A stretch of DNA of 64,000 nt from Asterochloris sp. CNOR1 (GCA_963969365.1 OZ017753.1:2170001-2234000), one strand, 5' to 3'. Positions 48,141 through 61,700 are shown, counted from the stretch's first letter. A program made the numbers and translations. The notes: a model not told the origin generated them from the sequence alone.

Positions 48141-48456
48141 CTAAGGAGCTGAGGGCCAGCATCAGCCCTGCATCTGCAAGGGGCAGGTGGCCCAGCAGTC
48201 AAGAGAGCATTTGCAGCAGGACATGTATTTGTGACTCCTGATGCTCTCAGTCCGCAGCAGAGAGCGGCGATGGCACCCTGGGCTCTGGCAGAGCTTTGAA
48301 GTTTGACCAGGCTAGTTAGTTGACCCAAACAGAGGAGCATGAGAGCTGCGCGATCTGTGGCTTGATCTTTACTTGTGCTGCGCCTTGCCGCGTGTTAGGC
48401 CTGCTGCCAATAAGGCGGCATTGCTGGCGTTGCTGTGCGATGCCTTTCGCATGCAG

Positions 48457-51400
48457 TCACTCTGGCATTGTGGCTGCAGCTGATCAGCGTGGCCTGGTGG
48501 TCTATGACACCCTGCAGAACAGCTCTGTGCAAGCTGAGGCCCAGCTTGCTGTTACCTCAGCCTTGACATGGGACATCAGTGGAACGCTGCTGGCCACTGC
48601 CACCAGCTCAGGGGCTCTGCGGGTCTGGAGGGTTGAGTCTGGCAGTGCCAGCCAGCAGGGACGTGCATGTAAGGCTTCCAAAGCCGCCATCAGCAGCTTG
48701 GCCCTGTCCCCAGACGGTGAGCAGGGGGGACTTCTTGGCACAGCAGACTGACGCGCACTAATATACACTTCCTTGCCTTCGAATGGCTAGGGACCACTGC
48801 TGGTGTTCTACATGCAGGCAAGCTGCTGGCGACTGCCTCACATGGCCCAGGCAGCTGCATCTGTTTGTGGGACTGGCATGCAGGCCAGTGCCTGGCATCC
48901 AGTGCCTGCACAGTTGTAGTAGCATGCCTAACTTTTGCTGGCAGTGGCCGCCTGATCAGTGGCGGTCAGGGCCACTTCAAGGTAAGCACATGCTCAACAG
49001 CTTTGTTGCTGCTCAGGAGATACTTCAGGGGTATACACAGGCCTGAGTGCTGTGCTGTCTGGTCCACAGTAGCTGCTGACTGCTGCCTCTGCGAGGCAGG
49101 TGTGGACCATCAGCAGCAGCAACGCCCAGCAGGGTGCTTGGCCTAGGAGCGGCAGACAGGCCATGCTGCAGATGACTGCCAAGGCAGTGGTGCTGGGCGG
49201 CCTGCAGAGCTCCACATTTGTGGCTGTGGCGGCAGCAGGTGAACATGCTGTGTGAGGATTTCAGTGTGCATCTGCCCTGACATGATGTTCCAATCATGTC
49301 ATGCAGGAGCAGCAGCTTACTCAAGCAAGCACACCAACTTTGGACTTGATTCGTCAAATATGCAGTGGCCTTTGCACCACTGTGACTTGGTGGCTGCCAT
49401 GCAGGTGGCCTGGCAGCTGGCAAGGCTGTGGGCGGCTTGACACAGGAAGGCCTTCTCGTCTTCATGAGGAGCACCAGCTGCAGCTTTGACAGCCAGATCG
49501 ACACAGAGGTATGCCTATCAGGCACAACTCTCAAGCTGAGATCCTCACGACATGCTCTGTTTGGGTGATTGACAAGATTGCGTGCCCAAGAGCGCAGCCC
49601 TCACTACTGCCTGCTCTAAGTCAAAATTTGCTGTGCTGAACTTCAGATGGCTGGTGCCAACGCACTTGCCATATCTGGTGCTCTTGCAGCAGTGTCAGGC
49701 AGTACCCAGGAAGTGAAGCTGTTTGCACTGCGGCCACTGAAGCATCAGGTACGCCTCTGCCAGAGAATGCCAAGCTGAGGGGTCGCAGTGTCTTGTGAGC
49801 TGCTTGAAAAGATGCAGACAACACACAATGCCGCCTTAACATGCAGGCCAGTTGCAAGTTACCTCCTGGGTCACTCGAGACTCTGACAACCCTGGCCTGT
49901 GCGTTTGCTGGGCCCCAACGGCTTGCAGTGCAGTACTCTGACGGGAGGGTGGGCCTTTGGGACGTTCTGTGTGAGCAGGTGAGGATGTTCTTGGTGCCAA
50001 ATTGCCTGAGTGCCTCTGAGATGCTAGCGCTTTCCTTCTGTCCACGATCTATCTCTGAACTCAGTGCTGACACCGCCTCAATGGCCGCAGCCTCTCTGCT
50101 TAGCAGTCATCAACATGTCTGCGTCAGGGAAGCCGCCAGCAGTGAAGGCAGTCCAGATGCCCCAGAGGCCTGCAGTGCCTCCCCTGCAGCTACCTCAGGG
50201 CTGCAATCTGCCCCAGCTCACAGCTACGCACTTGCAGCTGGCAGCTGCTGCCCAGAAGCACTGTTGTCGCCAGCAACAGCAGCAGGGAACGGGTGGCGAC
50301 AGCAACCGAAAGCGCAAGAAGGGGATGTGGCAGCTGCCTGCCAGCCCGCCGGCGCTGGCAGAGGGCAGTGTGGATAGTCAGCAGCCCTCGGCAGCTCAGT
50401 CTGGCAGTGTCACTCAGCAGTCGGCCTGCGTGCCTGGGTCTGAAACTGTGTCCAGCCGCCAGCAACAGGCACAGGTGTGTTTCATGCCTTCAGCGCTTCA
50501 CAGTGTCAGTATCTGCATGGTGCAGGGTGACCACCTCCGTGAGTAGGTGGGTTTGGCTGATGCGCTGTGGCTGCAAGAGCGTTGAGAGTACTGCAGTGTC
50601 ACTGCAGAATGGTGATCTGGAGAGTGCTGCAGCAGCTGCTGCAGTGGTGAGCTCAAACCTGTTGCCACGCTGGGCTCGGCCTCAGCCTCACAGAGACATG
50701 AGCCTTGGCTTGGCGCAGGTCATTGCAGAGACGAGGGCGACAGGTAGGTCTTGGCGCCCCAGTCACGTCACTCCACAAAGCCTGCAGATGGCAGCAGCCA
50801 TCAGCAGCCTGCATGCCTTCCAATGGAATTGTTGGCAGCTCAGATGGCAGCAGGCTGGTCTCTGCCTCTCTGTACACACCTGTCCATGAACACATAGGCA
50901 AAGATTGTCTTGGCCTGCCCCCTTAACGCGCACCAGCCCTTTGCAGGCTTGCTGCGGCCCTTATGCGCAGAGTGATTTTGCTGAGACCATCCTGTGCACT
51001 TGTCAGACAGCAGTGAGGCTTGTGCACTGCATTGCCTGCAAGTCAAGTCAGCTGCTTGCCCTGCAGGAGCTGGTCTGAATACTGGCAGGCTGCAGAGGGA
51101 TGCTGGGCTGGTGCTGGACAGCCTGGACAATTCTGGCCAGAAGTCAGGGGCTCCCAGCAACAGGAGGGGCTCAGGTGACTCACAGGCTGAACCCAGCTAG
51201 CACGGCAGCCGCCCCTTCTGCTCTGATGTGAGGAAAAGGCATTCTCATTTGCATTTGGACTCTCATCCTAGGGCAACTTGCTGAGCTACTTGTGTCCCTG
51301 CACCTCTGCTCCTCAGCGCCTGGCTGCTCGGTGTTGCATGGATGTTGCAGACGTTCAAGCCACTGCGCAGGTCGTGGCAGGTGCCTGAGCGCCTCACCAA

Positions 51401-54400
51401 GCTCCCAGAAGTCCAGACGAGATGCCTCTCGGGCTGCGTCTGTCAGGTCAGGAGCTTCCAAGTATGTTGCCAAAACACTTTGTTTGTGATCTGATGCACT
51501 GCGCCAAGACAGGGAGCCTCCCGGTGCAGCTCGAGCCTTTGGAGCTACGAGGCACTGCACATGCATAGTTGACACAGCACTTGAGTGAGGAGCCTCATCC
51601 ATTCAGGAGTGATGCAACGCTGCCTGGCTCTGGCCCTCATTTAAGGCCTGCCTCTCCTCTCTCGGGCATGCCTGCTTTTTAAGGCTTGGCCGCCGCACCC
51701 TGCAGGAGCGCTCGGCAGCCAAACACCGAGGCAGCACCTACATCAGATTCCAGCAATGGCTTGGTGAAGCCGAGGGATCTGTACCGCACCCGCTTCAGCC
51801 GCCCCACCAGGGGTGATCCTTGACTTCATGTGTCTGCCTCCTTCAGCACTGTAGTAGTCAGGGTTCAGGCATGCTCAAAACCCTACTGCCACTGAGCAAT
51901 GGTTGTATAGCTGAGCTCCAGCAGTCCATCTTGGCCTGAGCTTACTTGGCTGCAGAATGCGCCCCTTACCCCTTGAGCTGCTTATTTGCCACCAGGCCAG
52001 CAGCGATGAGATTGAGCATTCATGACGTGCTTTTGGCTCGCGTTGCAGCACTGGTCAGCAGCGCCTTGCTTCTGTGCAGGACAGTCAAGGGCGCCACTGT
52101 CAGGGAGTGAGCATCGACGAAACCTGGAAAGCGACCTGCAGAGCATGCATGCAGAGCTGGATGAGCTGAGCGTGATGTGGGATGCTGCCAGACAGCCCCA
52201 GAGGCGAGCCGTTAGACCTTTACAGGCAAGTGTCTGGAACTGCTATGGGCGCATGTATCAATCTGTGTGGGGTGCTGCTTGCCAGCCTAGGGGCAGCCCC
52301 ACCAGTCATCATGGTGAGCCAGGTGCTGTGGGTCACGACTTGATTCACGATTATGAGACGCTGTCAAGCATCCCTGTCCTAGTAAAGGTCAGTAAAGCAC
52401 ACATGTGTTTCGAGAGTCGACTTGCTCAGCCTGTTGCCGTCGTCTTGTTGCTGACTGCTGGACAACAAGGCGATGCGGTGCTGCATTGGCTGCAACTAAG
52501 ACATGGCGCTGGGCTTATCAAGGCGCTGACTGCTTACTCGCTGCAGGACAACAGAGCAGGAGATTGGGCACGGCTGCCCAGATTGATACTGCAAGCCTTC
52601 CAGGTGCTAAGTGCTCAACTTCTGCAGGACACTCAGGCAGCAGAAGCTGCTGCACAGACCCAGAAGTCGCCAACTGTCAGCAACTCCACGGGTCAGGCAC
52701 AGGAGCAGCAGGCCCTCACGCCTGCACAGCTGCGGCTGTCCTTTTCACCATCTGGCGTCCCAGGCATGCAGCCGCGCAGGCCAGGCATAGGCAGCAGCAG
52801 CTGGAGGGAGCAGGGGCTTACATCAGCTTCATTGGCTGCTGCTGCTGCTCAGGAAGCTGTGCCAGAGGCACCACAGCTGCGGCCACAGCAGGAGGCGACG
52901 CCAGGCAGCCTTACCTTCAAGGTGGCTGACAACAGAGGCAGCAGCAGCAAGCGGTCCACTCCTGGCTTCATGCCAACCCCGCTGCCACAGCGGGGCAGGG
53001 ACGGCAGCAGCACCTTGGGTGTGGCTCAGCCTAGCATCGACGGTGGCAGGCCAACAAGTGCCTCGGAACAGCCAGACCTGGCTCGTGTTGCTAGCCTTGG
53101 GGAGCAGATGTCTGACAGCGAGGCTCACAGGCACCCGCAAAATGCAGCTCAGGCGCAGGCCTGCACGCCAGGCGGATGCTCAGACCTGACCACGCCGGGC
53201 ACGGGGGACTGCTGCTTTGGTAGCAGGAGCAGCAGAGGCCTGGACAGCAGCAGGAGGCCTGGCAGCAGGGGCTCGGCGACAAACAGGCCAGGCACCAACC
53301 TGTGCAAGAATCCTGCCTTTGATGCTGGCGAGCAGGTGAGCTCATCATGTGTAGAGCATTTCCATCCAGTTGTGTGGGGCCCCCACTTCGGGCCAGTGTT
53401 TTGCCTGGGCCTTCAGAAGATGCGTGAGGTCTCGCTCGCACCCTTTGCAGGACTCAGGCATTTTGCTCTCTCCTGTGCCGTGCCCACAACGTTACCCTTC
53501 AAGTTGCTGTGACGCATGCATTGCCACTGACAGCACTCTCATACCTGCTGCAGAAGCCCTCTCGGGAGCCCCTCCAGGCCCGCACTAGTTTGCGTGAGCT
53601 GGGCAACAGCAACCCAGCGTGGGAGTCTGACAATGAGGCAACACCAGGCAGGACTCCGGGACGGAGCTCTGCTAGCAAGGTGGGGATACAGACCCTGGGC
53701 CTGCCATGCTTGGTGCACATACATCTGGGACCCATGCTGGCCAGACGACTCCGTCGTCAGATGCATTTGGCCTCAGCCCTTGTTGAGCTGCTCTGTCCTG
53801 CAACAAGTACGTCAGACCGGGGAACACAGCCTCCTGTGCAGCATGCACCCCTGTAGCCCTGTGGAGCCCTCCTGGTCACAACAGTTGGTGCACTCGCATC
53901 CACAAGAAAGCCTGCAGAAGGCCCTGCTGCAGGCATTGAGCATGCCCATCACCAGACCTGATGAACCTCTGCAGGGCCTGGCAAGGGCTTGGCAGGGACC
54001 AAAGGCGCCTGCGCTTGCCAGCCCGGCGTCTCTCAGCAGGCAGCGCCCAAGAGAGGTGCGGGGACCCAGTCCAGGCAGTACGCCCAAGTTTAAGGACTCA
54101 CCCTACAAGGCCACCCTGTCAGCTCTTGGTGCCAAGGTGAGCAGCTTGTTTACAGATGCAGGCAGACAAGCTGGTACACATGCAGCAGGAAGGGGCAGTC
54201 TATGCATTTGCTTTCTTGAGGGACTGTTGTTTAGTTTGCAGCTCATCTGCAGCCCTGGCTTGCGCTGCATTGTGTCATGTACTGTAGGCAAGCATGATCA
54301 AGGCCACTCACAAGCTCTGTTATCAATGGCAAAGATCTGGCACTGGCCTGCAGGAGAGGCATAATGGCGCAGGCAGGAGGGAGGCTGAGAATATTCCTCC

Positions 54401-55530
54401 TCACTCAGGGGGAAAGCACCGCCAGGCAAGGGAAGGCGCAGGTCCCAGGGCAGCTGCCAGTGGCACCCCTGCTGCAGCAGACAGGGGACACACTGCAGTG
54501 GTGGAGTACGTTCTGCAACAGGCTCCTCCACAGGCAGGGGCAACTCCAGTCGCCAGGACACTCTCTGGCAAGCTCAACCGTGCAGCACAGGCGTCTCCAG
54601 CAGCTCAGCCCAGCTCAGCTGCGAAGACATCATCTGGCAGGCTCAGCTTGGAAGCACAGGCAGCACCAGCAGCAGGACCCAGCTCTGCTGCTGGTGATGG
54701 CTCAGGCAAGCCTCTGCAGGCAGAACAGTTTCCGCTTGCTGCCGGAAGCCAGGCCCAGGAGAAGCTGCCTGCCAAGCAGCAGGCTGCAGAGGGCACCAGC
54801 ACTTCTGCTGTGCTTATTGAGGAGCAAGGGCCTAAGAGGGAGCTGCCTGCTCAGCAGGTGGCTGCGGCTGGGGGTAGCGGCGATGCTGCTCTGAGTGATG
54901 AGTGGAGCTTCCCATCAATGAGCCCTCTGTCTGTGGGGTCCCTGGCGTCAGCATCGCCCCTGAGCACAGGCATTCCCTCCTGGCGCTATACGCCGCCTGG
55001 TTGCAGGCTGCCCTCTGCCAGTCCTGAGATGCTGCCGCCTTCACAGTGAGGCAGATTTTCACAAATGCTCTGCACTGTGCTACTGTCCGGACCACTCTGC
55101 CATCCTTATGATGCTACCACAAACGGCGATGTTCAGGTCATGCTTTTGCTTTTGACAGGCGGGCCTGAGCATGCCTGCCTGCTGCCAGGCCATGATTTGC
55201 GCTGCTGCAGTCTTCTTGCTATCACCAGATGCACTGCTGCTGCACTCGTCGTGGCAGCTGAGCATCAGGCTGTCACCAGCGCTGCCGTGCTCATCCTGTC
55301 ACCCAGTCCTTGATGGCTGCAGACTGCCCCTGGCCACGCCCCGGCGGCTGCAGCGCAAGTGCGATGCAGCCTTGGAGCAGCTCCAGAAGGCAGTGCATGG
55401 CGTTGTGCAGCTGCAGACAGACCTCTCCGAGCCACGCTCACCAGCACTTGAGGTTATGCGCCAGCAGCAGGCAGTTCAGCGAGCGATCAGCCAAGCTGTG
55501 TCACAGCTGCAGCTCAATGACCTCTCGTAG
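48457..55530 (+). CDS. MAPKBP1/WDR62-like WD40 protein with long disordered tail (first exon unresolved)
   Basis: Exons 48457-48716, 48818-48981, 49100-49238, 49405-49508, 49647-49748 and 49847-49978 join in phase. They encode WD40 blades: GALRVWRVESGS, KLLATASHGPGSCICLWDWH, ISGGQGHFKVWTISS, a conserved GLTQEGLLVFMRST strand pair, and LAVQYSDGRVGLWDV. Segment order fits the N-terminal propeller of MAPKBP1/WDR62, scaffold proteins for stress kinases and spindle poles in animals. I could not find the second propeller. Downstream exons (about 50111-50475, 51068-51174, 51712-51808, 52046-52225, 52628-53336, 53555-53680, 53911-54136, 54352-55043, 55300-55530) encode Ser/Pro/Gln/Ala-rich disorder with DLYRTRFSRPTR, ending in a helical segment (ALEQLQKAVHGVVQLQTDL). 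Several of these downstream joins are provisional. The intron after 52225 opens GCAAGT. Confidence 0.68.
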
Positions 55531-55743
55531 TGATGCTCATTACGTTGAACACTGACTTCATAAGTAGGATGGCAACCCAGTTCCTGTCTCACTGTGTTCC
55601 TAGAGCTGCATTGTTTTTGCATTGCTGCAAGCTGATGCCTCAGCTGACGGAGACGGGCAGGCAGACCGCATGTTCCAGCATGCCCACCTCTTTCCCTCCA
55701 AAAAGGATGATCCAGGATCGCAGACCTACGGCCCGGTGGAAGC

Positions 55744-58700
55744 ATGAGGGGCCGCAAGAGCCGAGTAGACACCTCGTGGGCTGAGGTTCAGAATTGCTGC
55801 AAACACTGCAGGAAGGAGGACATCCAAGCTGACTTTGGGCCCCGTACCTTCATCATCTGCGCCTGCTGCCAGGTGATCTGATCTCAGTACCTACCCCATA
55901 AGCTGTGCGTCCCAGCTGCTACAGCCAAGTTTGGGCACAGGACATGGGAGCTCATGTGGAGTGTGAGGAGTCAGCCACAGGCTCTAAGATCACCAAGGAA
56001 TGGCTTGATGCAGCGCATGAGTGGTACTGCAGCCAAGTGAGTGGCATCTCTGATGTGAGGCGCTGCAGAACAGCCCATGATTTGGTGCAGCACCATAGCG
56101 CAGTTGTCTGCCAGCGTAGCTGCCAGGTGACGGTCTGTCCAAGCATCAGGTTACATCAGCGTGCACAACATTCAGCAGTGTTGGATTCTGTTCGAGTGCG
56201 TGCAGGAGTGCTGCTTCATTGCTGAGCAGATGTCGGCCGCATCCAAAGCTGGCAGGATCACCATTAGGAGCGACCCCGCTTACTCCACAGAACTTGTTAA
56301 GTATGATGCAGGCAACAAGGGTGAACAGCGCATTTGTCAGCAGTGATGCCTGGCAGCTTGACGCATGATCGCAAGCGGCCATCCAGACTGATACTATCTT
56401 GCTGCCTAGCTGTGACTAAAGTGAGCAGCTGTTCAGGCTTTGCTGCATGCAAGGCAGCCTCAGGCTGCTGCCACTGTGGCAGAAGGAGCCCTGCTGCCTG
56501 GAGTCTCCACTGCGGCAGCCTCCATCTTAAGATCAATTCGGATTGCTTTACCCTGACCATGCGATTGTGCAGCTGTCTGCCTGTTGCGGCATCCTCAAGC
56601 CACACAGTAAGGACGTGTCCAAATGCTTCCAACCTGCAGGCAGCGTGAGGACAGTACAGGCTGCCCTGCGGATCTTCAAGAGCTGCTTTGGTGATCTGCG
56701 TCAGGCGTTTGGTCGTGCTGCTGGTGGTCTGCTGGACCTGATGCCCCATCAGCTGTTCCAAGCACATGGGGCTCTCAAGAGCACCTCTGGCAGTCGCGTG
56801 TACTGCCACATTGGCCTGTCATGCTGCACCTCTGACATTCATGCATGCTGTCACACTGGTGCTTCCTTGACCTGCCAGAGGGCCCCCCTGCCCCAACCCC
56901 AGCAGCCTTGTGATGGCTGCATCGGCCTGTCACACAGTGCACCACTACCTTGCCTCACATTGTGTGGGATTCCTGGCACCCCTGCCCCATCAGGCAATTG
57001 GCAACACACTGCACTGTCCCGCAGCGCCTCTGGAGCTGGACAATGGTGGAGACATGATGGACCTGGTCTGCACCAGCTATGCCACGCCATCTGAGAAGCT
57101 GGAGGGCATTGACAGGGAGGCAGACGATGCCCCTGAGGACTATGACTTCAGTAAGCCATACATCTGCTACATTGCACCTGCCTGCTCTGCTTTGGGGACG
57201 ACTGTGCCCAGCGGCTGAAGGCGGTCTCCATTGCGCACAGCTGCAAGTCATGAAGGCAGACCTTGTGTGACACCTGCTGAAAGCTTGTGTTGCCTTACAT
57301 GACCCTCACGCTGACGATGGCCAATTGGCACCAAACTGTCAACCGCTGTATGAGCGGGCAGCGAAGCAAACAAGTTGGTTGGGCGCAAAGAACACATAAC
57401 AACTCAGGGAAAGTGGCCATGACATGGCCGGTGACCTCAGTGAGCCTTGTGCTGTTACATAGCACTTGCTGGCTCTGCTTTGTGAGACAGCTGTGCCCTG
57501 GCGCCCCTCTGATGGCCCCCAAAACCCATCTGCAACCATGAAGGCAGGAGGTGTGCCTTCACTACGCCATGTAGCTGCTGTGTCACCTGCCCTGTCTGTG
57601 CACACTGCCTGGCCTCACTGGAAGGCACTCGATGTGCCTGGGACTCTGATGAGCTGCATTATGTGCCTATGGCAGCCCATGCAGCTGCAGGGGGCCCTGC
57701 GCCCTGCCCTGCATGACCACCCATCCCTCAGCCCCTGTAGACAGAGCCTGCGCTGCTTGTGTTCAGCCTGCTAGAGCGTCCCCCCACTGCTCACTGAGGG
57801 CGCTGATGTCTGCAGGCAACTTCTATCTCATGGTCCTGCGCAAGCATGGCACCCTGGTCTCCGCTGCCACCATCAGGTACACTAGTGAGACCTGATGCTA
57901 GGCATCCATGCTGTAGTCCCTTTCATGCTGCACCTACTTTAGAGCCGGACCCACCAATTGAGGCTGACTGCCTGCTGCAGAGCCTTTGGCATTCACTTTG
58001 CGGAGGTGCCCTTCGTGGCCACCAAGCAGGGCTTCCGGCGGGAGGGCAACTGCAGGCGCATCATAAAGGTGGGCTGTGGCAGCCCTGCATGTCAAGCGGC
58101 ATTGTGCTAAGCAGAAGGAGCTACTGCAGGCGCACTGTACAGGTAAGCTATGCAGCTCTGCTTGACAGGCTGCACTCTGACATGACATGCAATGTCATCA
58201 TCAGAAGCACAGCACCTCATCCAGCAGGATGTCAGGCACAGCTGGCTGCATGTCTGAGCACTGGCTGCTATCCTGGCTGCACCTCTAGCTGCTTAGCTAC
58301 CGATGCTTGCAGGCTTGCTGCACAAAGGTGTCATCAGAATATGCAGTGCAGGTCCAATACCACCAAGCAGGGCACAGCTTGCTGTGTGGTCAGCATCTTC
58401 TGCGTGCTTGGCTTGCTACAATACTGACAATGCCCTCGAATGCTGAATGCAGACAATCAAATCCAGCTGACCTGCTATCTGCTTATGCAGCCTTGTCGGC
58501 TGCTGAGCAGGCAGCCCCATGCTGCAGGCAGCTGAGGCATTCCTGCAGACCCTGCACGTGCGCTGGCTGGTCATCCCCTCCATCACAGAGCTGGTGGGCA
58601 TGTGGACCGCCAAGTTTGGGTGCTTGGTCCTGATGCCAGCAGAGTGCGACGCGCTGGACGAGAGAGTGGTGACCTGTGACCCAGAGTGCTGCCAAATGCT

Positions 58701-61700
58701 CAAGCTGCGTGTCTACAGGCAAGTTGAGTGGGGTGCTGAGGGTCGTGTAGCGTGACAGAGCTGTGACATGGGACCCCAACTGCAGCCATCTGCTGAAGCC
58801 ATGTTTCCGCAGCTGGCTGCTGAGGTTCCTGCAGTGTGGCATGGCCAGATCTCCAGTCCAAATGCAGTGCTGCCATGGTCTGGCTGACAGTTTTGGGCTG
58901 CAGGCGAGCTGCTCAATGGTGCCGATTCCACTGTCTGCCCCACCATTCTCAGTGCCACTGGAGTAGCCAGCTCTCAGCCGGCCGTGCCGTGCCGGCCATG
59001 ACGTATGTTTCTACTCGTACCAGTGCTGTGTTGTGCGTGCTTGCAGCCCTTCAGGCTCTGAGGCAGTGCAACCCTGGAAGCCCTTCATGGATGCAGCAGC
59101 TGCCAGCGCCAAGAGTGTCCGCAGCCAGCAGCCAGCCCAGGCATCAGACTACAGCCCCACCTTGAGCACCCAGCAGACCTCTGAGGAGGCTGTCACTGAT
59201 GCCGCAGCCAGCAGCGTCCCCTGCAGGCCCCAGGGTGGCAGGAGGGCTGCCTCTGCGGACGCAAGCAGCGCTGCAGGGAAGGCAGCGGCGCCTGCCATGG
59301 CTGGCAGCTCCAGGGGTCCAGCTGCCAAGGGCAGCAGGCAGCAGGCCATGCCAGCAGAGGCAGCCACGGCATCAGAGGGCCAGGGCGCCACCGGGCAGGA
59401 GGGAGGCCAGAGCAAGCAAGAGCAACCTTTTCAGGTCTTCCCAGGTGTGTTGCCTGCACCCTCAATCTCATTCTGTGGTGGTCAGCGTATTTGCACACTG
59501 GGGTTGCCCTGCCAGTGTGAGCTGCATGCGTGCCTTTGCAGGTGTGCAACTGCCAGAGGGCTGGTCCGTGAAGACCAACTACAAGAAGTCAGGAGCTGTG
59601 CGCAGCAGGGTGGGGACCCCTTTCAGATTCGTGCAGCAGCCAACTGGTGCCTTCATGGAGCCCTGCCTAATGCAGCGCTGCCACACTCTGCAAGCCAGGT
59701 TGCGCAAGCCCACCTGTGCAGGCAGTACCATACTGGATGAGCACCTGGCTGAGTGCCTTTCTCTATGTCAGCTGCCTCCACCTGCACGATCACTGGGTAC
59801 TGGCTGCTTGCCAAGGATTGCCTCATGTGACTGCAGATCTACACAAGCCCCAGTGGCCTGGTCTGTAAGACCAAGGCAGCTGTGGCAAAGGCACTGGGCC
59901 TGGAGCCTGTGCGCAAGCGCAAGCAATCTGAGCCACCTGCAGGAGCCTCAGTTATGGATCCCACAGCTGCCAGGGCGGCATCTGTGCCTACCTTGGTAGC
60001 TGCCAAGCCGCCGGCCCGTCTCAAGAAGGCAAGGGCGACTTCATCCAGGCGGCCTGCTTTCGCAGGTGAGGGTGTTCAATGTCTGTGCAGAGTACCTCTT
60101 TTACTCTGATGCATAGGCTAACAGACCGGCTCGATTGTGGGTTCAAGCGCAGCTGGCAGCAGTGGTCTGCTGCATGCACTCACCTGTAACCCCCTGACAG
60201 CACATCCTTCTGCGTTGCTGGCGGGCTGGGTTCTGACATGTACTGTTCTGAATGTCTTCAGGCCCCTGCATCAACATGGTTCCTGTGGAGGTCATGCAGA
60301 CTCGGCTAGCTCTGGCACAGGCTGACTGCCTCAAAGGTGACCTCCTGCCACATACACCTAGCCTACCCGAGGCAATCCCAAGCGCGCCTATGTGCTAATC
60401 TGAATGCCATGCCGGCTGCTCATGATGCTGCCCCTACAAGCACTGGTCTGTGGCACTCTGCATGTCAGCAAGCCCACCCACACAAGGCCGTCGGTACCTC
60501 GAGGTCACTGCAGGCCTGTGACTGAAATGCCCCGGTGTTGACTGCTTGTATTGCCAAACGACTGGGTCAAGCTAGCTGCTGGTGCGGGCCACCTGAGGTG
60601 TCATTTATTGGCAAGCAGCATGGTGGCAAGCATGCTGCATCTGATCAGCAAAGTTCAGCCGCAGATGCTGTGGAGCGCTACATGCCTGAGGCTCTCAGGA
60701 TGGCCATCGAGGATCTGCAGGACATGTCTGGAAAGTACCACAGGCAAGAGGCAGTCAGTGGCCCTTTCAACCATCTTCCCGCCAAACTGCTGCATGCATG
60801 AAGCTGACATTGCGGCCTCTGTAGCTGTGAAGATTTCCATGTCATACGTTCCAGGCCTTGCTGCATCTGGCCTGACAGCAGTGTGGTGCTCAAAAGGGCT
60901 CTGTGGGCCATGCAGCTGCACAGCTGCTCTGCCATGCACTCAGATGGGTCTACTGCATGGTCGCTTGCCCTGCTTCTATGTGCCAGACCGGGTTCACTGT
61001 CCACTGCCCCCTGCAGACTGGAAACTTCCTACCGGACCCTTCAGCAGCAGGCCCAGCGGTCAGCTGCAAAGGCAGCTGAGATGAAGGATCCGGTACCGCA
61101 GCTGTCTGCCTTAGCATCTGGCCAGGTCCCAGCCCATGCTGCACTCTCAGCTGGCACATTGCTGCCTGGAGATCTGGCCTGGCAGGCTGGTGCTGGGCAG
61201 CATGTCAGCCCGCTCTCACCTGCTGCAGCTGCACTGCCTGGCCCAGCACGACAGAGGCCCAGAATATGCGGTGGTGACATAGACCTGGCCAACCACCCGC
61301 CCATGCTTCTTGACGGTGCAACTGCCCCTCAGCTGGGCTCAGCTGGCAGGCCGCAGCAGCTGGCTGCCTGCTCAGACAATCGCCCCAGCATGCAGGCAGC
61401 AGGCTGTGGGGTTCTGAACCATCAAGCAGATGGCGGGCTGAGCTGCCTGCCCACACCCCCCCTGCACAAGTCAGCTGGCAGGGCAGCTGCTGCTGACAGC
61501 CCCTGTGCCTTAACGCCAGCCAGCAGGCTGCCTGCTGATGCTGCACCAATCGCCAGCACAGAGGAAGGTCAGATTGGCTTTGGCAGCCTGGCCTGTCCGC
61601 CTGGGGTCAGCAGGGTGTGTGGGAGCAGCAGGTTTGCTCTGCCCGACACCACTGCTGCTGCCCCCAACACAGGGGCAGAGTGGGCAGGCAGGGATGGCGT

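Noticed and set aside
52022-53512. A single 496-codon open frame on the plus strand
   Set aside because: It runs through at least one intron (GCAAGT donor at 52226, acceptor at 52556). Only parts, mainly 52628-53336, look coding; treating it as one exon would add intron sequence.
60125-60175. Possible tRNA, because of GGGTTCAAGC near 60139
   Set aside because: The T-arm-like word has no matching acceptor stem, D-arm or anticodon arm in the flanking 80 bases.
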